Positions 29,203 to 34,063 of a DNA stretch of 34,063 nt are shown in pieces. The notes under the pieces were generated by a model that was not told the origin of the DNA, searched no databases, and saw only the letters and a program-made list of their open reading frames with translations. Positions within the stretch are counted from its first letter, which is position 1, and each line of letters opens with the position of its first letter. The DNA is from Pelagophyceae sp. CCMP2097 (lineage: Eukaryota > Sar > Pelagophyceae). The stretch covers positions 782,040 to 816,102 of the forward strand of contig MU657169.1 of assembly GCA_026770575.1 (NCBI GenBank), in the 5' to 3' direction. The translations under genes and the position numbers were made by a program.

Positions 29203-29268
29203 CTAGGCCAGGAGAAGGTCCTCCGGGACTGGACATCCTGTGATTTTTATTACATTACATTACATTGC
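29203..29268 (+). mobile_element. LINE 3' tail with ATTAC repeats
   Basis: After the stop codon, about 45 bp of sequence leads into TTATTACATTACATTACATTG, a short pentanucleotide tail. Such simple-repeat tails mark the 3' ends of several non-LTR retrotransposon clades. It sets the right border of the element near 29268. Confidence 0.65.
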
Positions 29269-29281
29269 GTTGGTAAAGGAA

Positions 29282-29376
29282 AGAACCGGCCCAACGGACC
29301 GCAAACGTCCAACAGACCTCATACACTTCGCTTTCAGGTCCGTTGGATTTTTGCGATCCGTTGGACCGGTTCGCAA
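29282..29376. repeat. Imperfect inverted repeat
   Basis: AGAACCGGCCCAACGGACCG (from about 29281) and the inverted GCGATCCGTTGGACCGGTTC (to about 29374) form arms of about 24 bp with a spacer of about 45 bp, which itself contains CCAACAG/CGTTGG. It lies just after the LINE and about 100 bp before the next gene. Confidence 0.7.
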
Positions 29377-29472
29377 AAAGACCCGGAAAGCGCCATTGTG
29401 GATTTGATGCACGCTTAATGCTTCTTGTTTTTCGGCGAAGGATTCATCGGCGACAAATTCTCACTCCGCGCA

Positions 29473-31134
29473 ATGTCGGAGGCGCCCGCCGCCGCTGATG
29501 CTGCCGCCGCCACCGAGCTGGCCGTGGCGACCGAGGCGAGCGAGGCTGTGGCGGCCGAGCAGCCGTCAAAGGTCGAAGAGGCGCCTGTGAGCGAGGACGT
29601 GACAATGACGCAAGCGGAGCCCACCGCCGCCGCGGAGCCCGTGGCTGCCGCCGCCGCGGTGCCCGTGGCCGCCGCTGCGGCGCCGGCCGCCGCCGCCGCC
29701 GCGCCCGCCGCAGCGGCGCCCGCGGCCGCTGCCGCCGCGCCTGCGGCTGCGGCCGCCGCGCCTGCGGCTGCTGCTGCCAAGCTCGCGGCTGCGGCGCCTG
29801 CCGCCGCGGCCAAGCCGACCATCAGCCTCGCCGGCTTCGAGTTCGCATCGCGTGAGACGCCGTGCTTTGGGCAGAGACGCTTTGGGTCGAGACGCTTAGC
29901 TTTGAGTCGCTTTGCGTACTTCGCCGGCACCTTGCGCGCCGCCGTCCCGCCGTCAGCGTCGGCTTGCAGGCAGCGAGCTGTGGGCGCACGTGCAGAGCCT
30001 GCAGCGCACGCTGGACGCCGACGCGGCGGCGTGCAAGAAGAGCGACGAGTTCTTTCTTTTCTCCCTCCTGATGATGCACCCGTCCGCGCCGGAGAAGATG
30101 AAGAGCGGCATTGAGTCCTTTGGCTACGGCGTCAACGACGATTTCCCGGACACCAAGTCCTTTTACATCCAGCGAGCAGACAAATCAAAGTCTGGGTGCG
30201 TCGCCGCGCGCGCGTCGAGGGTGTGGGAGCCGCGGGACCGCCCGCCGCAGCTTCTCGGCGCGCAAGTGCATCGACATCGTCTTCCCGTCGGAGGCGTCAG
30301 CGCCGCCGTCGTACGGCGACACGCCGGCGGCGAAGCGGTCGCGCCTCGAGGGCTCGGGCAAGGGCGGCTCCACCGCGCGGCCGGTGTCGTCGGGCAAGGG
30401 CGGCGCGTCGTGGGCGGACCGCAACGGCGGCGGCAACCACTACGGCAACGGCGGCGGCCAGCCGGCAGCCGGCCACTACTCTGCGGCGCCGGCGTCGGGC
30501 GTGAAGCGCGACTACGCGTCGACTGCGGCGTCCCCCGGTGCCAAGCCGGCGTACGCGCCGCGCGGGCCGGGCGCCCTCGTGCAGGTGGGCGGCCTCGAGG
30601 GCCAGGCCATTGGGTTCCAGGAGCTGAAGGACGCGCTGTGCAAGTACGCCAACGTGCGCTACGTCGACCTCGACGACGACCTCGGCACCGCCACCGTCCG
30701 CTTCGACGACGCGGCCAGCGCCAAGCGCGTCGTCGGCGACTGCAAGGACATCAACGGTGCGCCACGCCGGGCCGAAAGAAAAAGAGGCCGCCGCGAAGAA
30801 CGCCGCGGGGGGCCGGCGCCCGGACCCCGACGGCCGACGTAGGCTGCGCCGCGAGCCTCCGCGTGCTCACCCCCGAAGACGAGGAGAAGTACCAGCAAAA
30901 GTGCGACGCGGACCGCATCGCAAAGGGCGGCCGCACCAACCAACCTCTCCGGTCTCTCGGCGGCCGAGTGAGTCGCGCGCGCCGGCCCCGCGCCGGCGAC
31001 GCGACCGGCGCCGACGCGCCCGTGCGGACCCGGCCGCCGCGTAGGGAATGCCTTCCGTGGGCAGGGGCAAGGGCGGCAAGGGCGGCGGCAAGGGCGGCGG
31101 CAAGAGCGGCGGCGGCCGCGGTGTGCGCTACTGA
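29473..31134 (+). CDS. RRM-type RNA-binding protein with Gly/Lys-rich tail
   Basis: Five exons join in phase: 29473-29851, 29970-30195, 30251-30756, 30843-30967 and 31045-31134, giving 441 aa. Residues 1-125 are acidic, then become a long Ala/Pro low-complexity region. A helical domain follows (SELWAHVQSLQRTLDAD ... KMKSGIESFGYG), then a Ser/Gly-rich stretch. An RRM-like fold near residues 310-370 shows LVQVGGLE, QELKDALCKYANVRYVDLDD and GTATVRFDDAASAKRVV. It is followed by LTPEDEEKYQQK, and the tail is GRGKGGKGGGKGGG-type, RNA-binding by composition. The RRM with charged helix recalls the C-terminal RRM of La-type proteins, but no La motif is seen, so I do not name it La. The start is the first ATG followed by SEAPAAADA. 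Confidence 0.75.
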
Positions 31135-31850
31135 CGCGTCGACCGCTCGGAGGTAGCGCCCCGCGGGCAACCGAGGCGCAGCCGCGCGTGGACCACCGTT
31201 CAGTCGCATGACCCCGCGGCCCTCGGGCGCCCCACCGGCGCGCCTCGTAACGCAAAACGTCATCTCCGGAGCATCAGCCGCCGAACAACCCCGCGAGACA
31301 CCTGGCGGGACCTTCGCTGGGCGGGCCCGCCAGCAGCCAGCGCCCCGAGGCCGCGACGACTGCGCGCAGCGTCCCTCATTTCTGCAGATGTCACGGTTGG
31401 CTTTCTCTATGACATGCGATCGTGTCCGGAGCGCCCTGCGTGCGCCGCCAGCGCTGGCCGCGCCCTCTGCGCGAGCGGCATGGTCGAGCCCTCGCACCGC
31501 CGCCGCACAGGGCTTTCAACAAGCATTACTGCAGCCTCGGCATTTTTTACGAAGACGGCGTGCCGCAGGACTTGCACAGACGTACGCCGGCGCTGCGGAG
31601 CTGGAGGCAGAGGTCTCGCGACGTCTCGCGGCGCGCGCCTCCGGGTGATCCAAGAGCCCGATGCTCCCATCTTGGTGCCACGTCGCCGAGCGCACGAGCG
31701 GGCCTCGGCCGCGCCCCCCGCGACCTTGGCGGCGATGGCGACCCGAGACTACGACGACGGCGGCCTTGCGCTCCTGCGCAAGGCCCTCGACATCAAGGTC
31801 ACGAACAGCATGCTCGCCTCGCGTGCTCGACGCGCTCGTCACACAAACGA
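31135..31850 (+). pseudogene. Degenerate region with SEL1-repeat remnant
   Basis: Around 31515-31585 one frame reads HYCSLGIFYEDGVPQDLHR, which matches a SEL1 repeat (LG-x-FYEDGVPQD). Other short coding-looking pieces follow in other frames (DYDDGGLALLRKALDIKVT near 31750). No continuous model can be built. It is probably a relic of a SEL1 gene, possibly truncated by the element D insertion at 31851. Confidence 0.35.
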
Positions 31851-32422
31851 CATACAAGCTGGTTTGGGCATGAAACTGCTATTTTTTTCGCGGAAATTTG
31901 AGAAGGTCTTTGGAGGTATAGTTGCTGGGGTCGTATGCGGGGCGCCGAGACGCCTCCAGCGCCGGAGGGTGAACTTTGGCACGTCTTATATGGGCCGAGA
32001 AAATTGATTTGGCGACTTTGGCGACGGCCGTTAACACCCAAGGACACCTCCGATTTTTGTTCACCCGCCGCCGATGGGCGCGTAAGGCCGTTTGTAAGAC
32101 GGCTACGTCGAGCAACCTCTGGAATACCTTGCCTAAATTCCGCGGGAAGGTTCTTAAAAAGTTTCAGTTGACCCGTATTTTTCAAAAAAACGGGCGTTTC
32201 TTCTCTCTATTTGAGGAAAATATGGTGTGTGTTTGTAGCTACGTATGTGTAAAATCGGCTTTAACTTTTGCAAGAGATGGTCAATCGTGAAAGTAGCGGT
32301 CTCGCGGACTTTTCCTGGGGGTGCTTGCGCGGGCGCCGGAAGCTCCAGTCGAAGGGCGCAATACTTTTGTCAAAAAACGGCGCAATGCAATATCAGTTTC
32401 ATGCCCGAACCAGCTTGTAGTA
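31851..32422 (-). mobile_element. TIR element family D, inverted copy
   Basis: The left end is ATACAAGCTGGTTTGGGCAT and the right end, inverted, is TACTACAAGCTGGTTCGGGC; both continue to GAAACTG. The interior matches 21644-22252 in reverse orientation (for example the GGCGACTTTGGCGA and GTAAGACGGCTACG stretches), though diverged. It lies next to MITE A copy 3. Confidence 0.65.
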
Positions 32423-32443
32423 CCCCGCCCCGGGTACGTATAC

Positions 32444-32993
32444 AAGGGGTATCGGCGATAAAGCCGATCTCAATGGACGCAAGTTTGTGCCTCCCAGAGG
32501 CCGCCTGCGGGGGTGGGCGTGGTCGCTATGGGCCTCCCTGCCCCCCGGGGTGTCCGTGACATGATCAGCCTCGAGGAGGGCGCCTTGCAAGGGCGTGAAC
32601 AAGCGTTTCCCCCAATATTTTGGACTTGATAAAATCTTTATTTGCCTCTTTACCTTGATTTTGAACCGATTTTGCCTCCGTATTGCGAAGGTTCGGGCCC
32701 GGCTGACAATCGCAGGATCGCAGGAATCGAAATTCTGGCTATGTGACGGGGCGGGTCCATACGTACTGGGGTGGTATTTGACCGATCCAATAAGATTGCC
32801 GCGAGTGGCGCTTCACACGAGCCAAAACAGACGTTCAGATTTTTAGTTTGAGCGTTTTTAACAAACAATTTCTATTGGATCGGGCATCATGGGACTCAGC
32901 GCGACGTCCTCTATCACTCCCAACAGAGCCAAACTCCAACCGACGAAAACTGCGATTGCCAGAAAGTCCTCGGCGTCATTGGCGATACCCCTT
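32444..32993 (+). mobile_element. MITE family A, copy 3 with ATAC duplication
   Basis: The 550-bp copy has termini AAGGGGTATCGGCGAT and inverted AAGGGGTATCGCCAAT, and is flanked by ATAC (32440-32443 and 32994-32997). It is very similar to 22470-23025 over its whole length. Confidence 0.9.
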
Positions 32994-33018
32994 ATACTAG
33001 ATCTAGTACAATTGTTGA

Positions 33019-33079
33019 GGACCCGAAGGGTCCTTGCCGTTTAATCAACGTCAGTTTACGGCAAGGGCCCTTCGGGTCC
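33019..33079. repeat. Long hairpin, copy 2
   Basis: The 22-bp arms GGACCCGAAGGGTCCTTGCC... and ...GGCAAGGGCCCTTCGGGTCC differ at one position, with spacer TTAATCAACGTCAGTTT as at 19684. Each arm contains a nested palindrome (GGACCCGAAGGGTCC). Confidence 0.85.
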
Positions 33080-33098
33080 TTTGATTGAGGGATTATAT

Positions 33099-33460
33099 AG
33101 TAAAGGTCAATTTAAGAACCGGCTAAGCGAAAAAAAATCAGCGGCCCGGCGACGCCGTTGTTTGCAGTTTTGACGCTGCCAGGGGACGCGCCTGGGTCTC
33201 CTCCACCCACCCCCAGATCATGGCGTCCGCGGAGGACTTCTGTGAGAAATTTAGCATAGGCAGAGTCCGGACCGACCATCGGTTCCTTAAAAACCGCCGG
33301 TCAGGTTAAGAACCGGGCCCCTGGAGCCGGATAATATCCCAATAAGGGATTTAAGGGATTTTAATTGGGCCTTATAAATGCCTTATTGAGATATTGAACG
33401 TCTTTTGTCGATTTTTTCGTCGGTTCTTAAATTGACCAGGTTCTTGGATTGACCTTTACT
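33099..33460. mobile_element. TIR element family E
   Basis: The left end AGTAAAGGTCAATTTAAGAA and the right end GACCTTTACT, with an inner GGTTCTTAAATTGACC, are inverted. At the homologous site near 19750 the flanks (CTTTGATTGA-GGATTA and CTACCAGGGGCAATTTTG) are joined with only GGAATTCC between them, so E is an insertion relative to that copy. It is 362 bp and non-coding. Confidence 0.7.
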
Positions 33461-33489
33461 CTACCAGGGGCAATTTTGTCTGTCCGTCC

Positions 33490-34063
33490 TTCAAGGTGGG
33501 TAAAAACATGGCGACGGGCTCCAGGGAACATGTTTGAAACAACGTTTTGAGGGGATTTCATAAAACATCCAAAAACACGTGTTTAAAACACGCTAAAATA
33601 TCGCGCGTGTCGGAGCGCGTCCGCCACCCTCGCGGAAGACCAAGGAGTCGTACAAAGCGGTCTGGATGATCATTCCACAATTTTTGAATCAGCACTTTCG
33701 CCAAAAGTTATTGCGAGAGCGACGTGGCCGCTCCCGCCACGCGCAGAGGCCAATGTCGGGACGCGCGCGGGACCCGGTGCACGGGCACATCCTCCTGGAG
33801 GTGGAGACGTACGAAGATGGCGGCAAGACGGCGCGCGTCGGCGACATCGACGCGACGTCGGCGGGCGTCGGCGACACCGACGCGACGTCGACGGGCACGC
33901 GCATCTACGCGATCAACGAAGCGCTCATGGGCCTCATCCTCCCCAAGGACAACCCGCGCTACGTCTTCCGACAGTCGTGAGGCGTGCACGAGCGGCGGCG
34001 GCCGCGCGGTCGGTGCGACGCCGCCGAGATACCGCGAGATGCCGCGGATTTAATCCTAATATA
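33490..34063 (+). mobile_element. Element G, second copy (runs off the window)
   Basis: From CAAGGTGGGTAAAAAC onward this matches the reverse complement of 19680 down to about 19355. It includes the GTTTGAAACAACGTTTTGAG arm, the promoter and the start of the BED ORF. The match ends at GGCGGCAAGACG, after which the sequence is different. The far end lies outside the window. Confidence 0.7.
33753..33980 (+). CDS. BED-element paralogue with the zinc finger replaced
   Basis: The first 30 or so residues (MSGRARDPVHG ... YEDGGKT) equal the ORF at 19421. The finger is missing. Instead the frame runs through a 30-bp tandem repeat encoding GDIDATSAGV/GDTDATSTGT (33838-33897) and ends with RIYAINEALMGLILPKDNPR and VFRQS. 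Either a recombined fossil or a first exon that now reads into repeat DNA. Confidence 0.35.
   Translation: MSGRARDPVHGHILLEVETYEDGGKTARVGDIDATSAGVGDTDATSTGTRIYAINEALMGLILPKDNPRYVFRQS

Noticed and set aside
29473..31134. La autoantigen homologue
   Set aside because: The C-terminal RRM and basic tail resemble La proteins, but I could not find a La motif, so only an RRM protein is claimed.

Overview
This is nuclear DNA of a eukaryote, most likely a GC-rich stramenopile alga. A pelagophyte related to Aureococcus or Pelagomonas is my best guess, by inference only. The genes are densely packed on both strands and split by short GT-AG introns of about 55-120 bp. The nitrite reductase has an N-terminal presequence with an AAAF-type junction, as in complex-plastid algae. 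The gene content (ferredoxin nitrite reductase, two cyanases, two formate/nitrite transporters, MYND/SEL1 protein) fits a phototroph. Most introns begin GTGCGT or GTGCGC rather than GTAAGT.

Layout. 1-858 holds repeats, including five copies of the palindrome TAGGAATTCCTA. 859-6435 carries a TMEM260-type O-mannosyltransferase, a frameshifted MYND/RING/SEL1 gene and a tropinone-reductase-like SDR. 6911-21527 is the core: plastid ferredoxin-nitrite reductase, a small membrane protein of unknown function, formyl-THF deformylase (PurU), a formate/nitrite transporter (FNT1), a small unknown ORF, an NAD-dependent methylene-THF dehydrogenase (MTD1 type), two tandem cyanases and a second formate/nitrite transporter (FNT2). 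23695-26340 encodes a saccharopine-dehydrogenase-like/SDR fusion flanked by inverted repeats. 27070-29270 is a GC-hairpin tandem array followed by a 5'-truncated LINE. 29473-31134 encodes an RRM RNA-binding protein. The rest (18.6-20.4, 21.6-23.5 and 31.8-34.06 kb) is a nest of non-autonomous TIR elements, several nested, plus two copies of a small BED-zinc-finger element.

How the genes fit together. Nitrite (FNT, then NiR) and cyanate (cyanase) both end in ammonium. PurU releases formate from 10-formyl-THF, MTD1 oxidises methylene-THF, and FNT proteins carry formate or nitrite. The window therefore looks like a nitrite/cyanate/formate cluster in a nuclear genome. FNT and cyanase each occur as one copy without a presequence (probably plasma membrane or cytosol) and one copy with a presequence (probably plastid). 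The two presequenced copies, cyanase 2 and FNT2, start with nearly the same leader DNA, which suggests that a targeting exon was duplicated or shuffled inside the cluster.

All exon borders were derived by hand from reading-frame continuity, GT/AG sites and phase. Genes whose joints stay uncertain are flagged.
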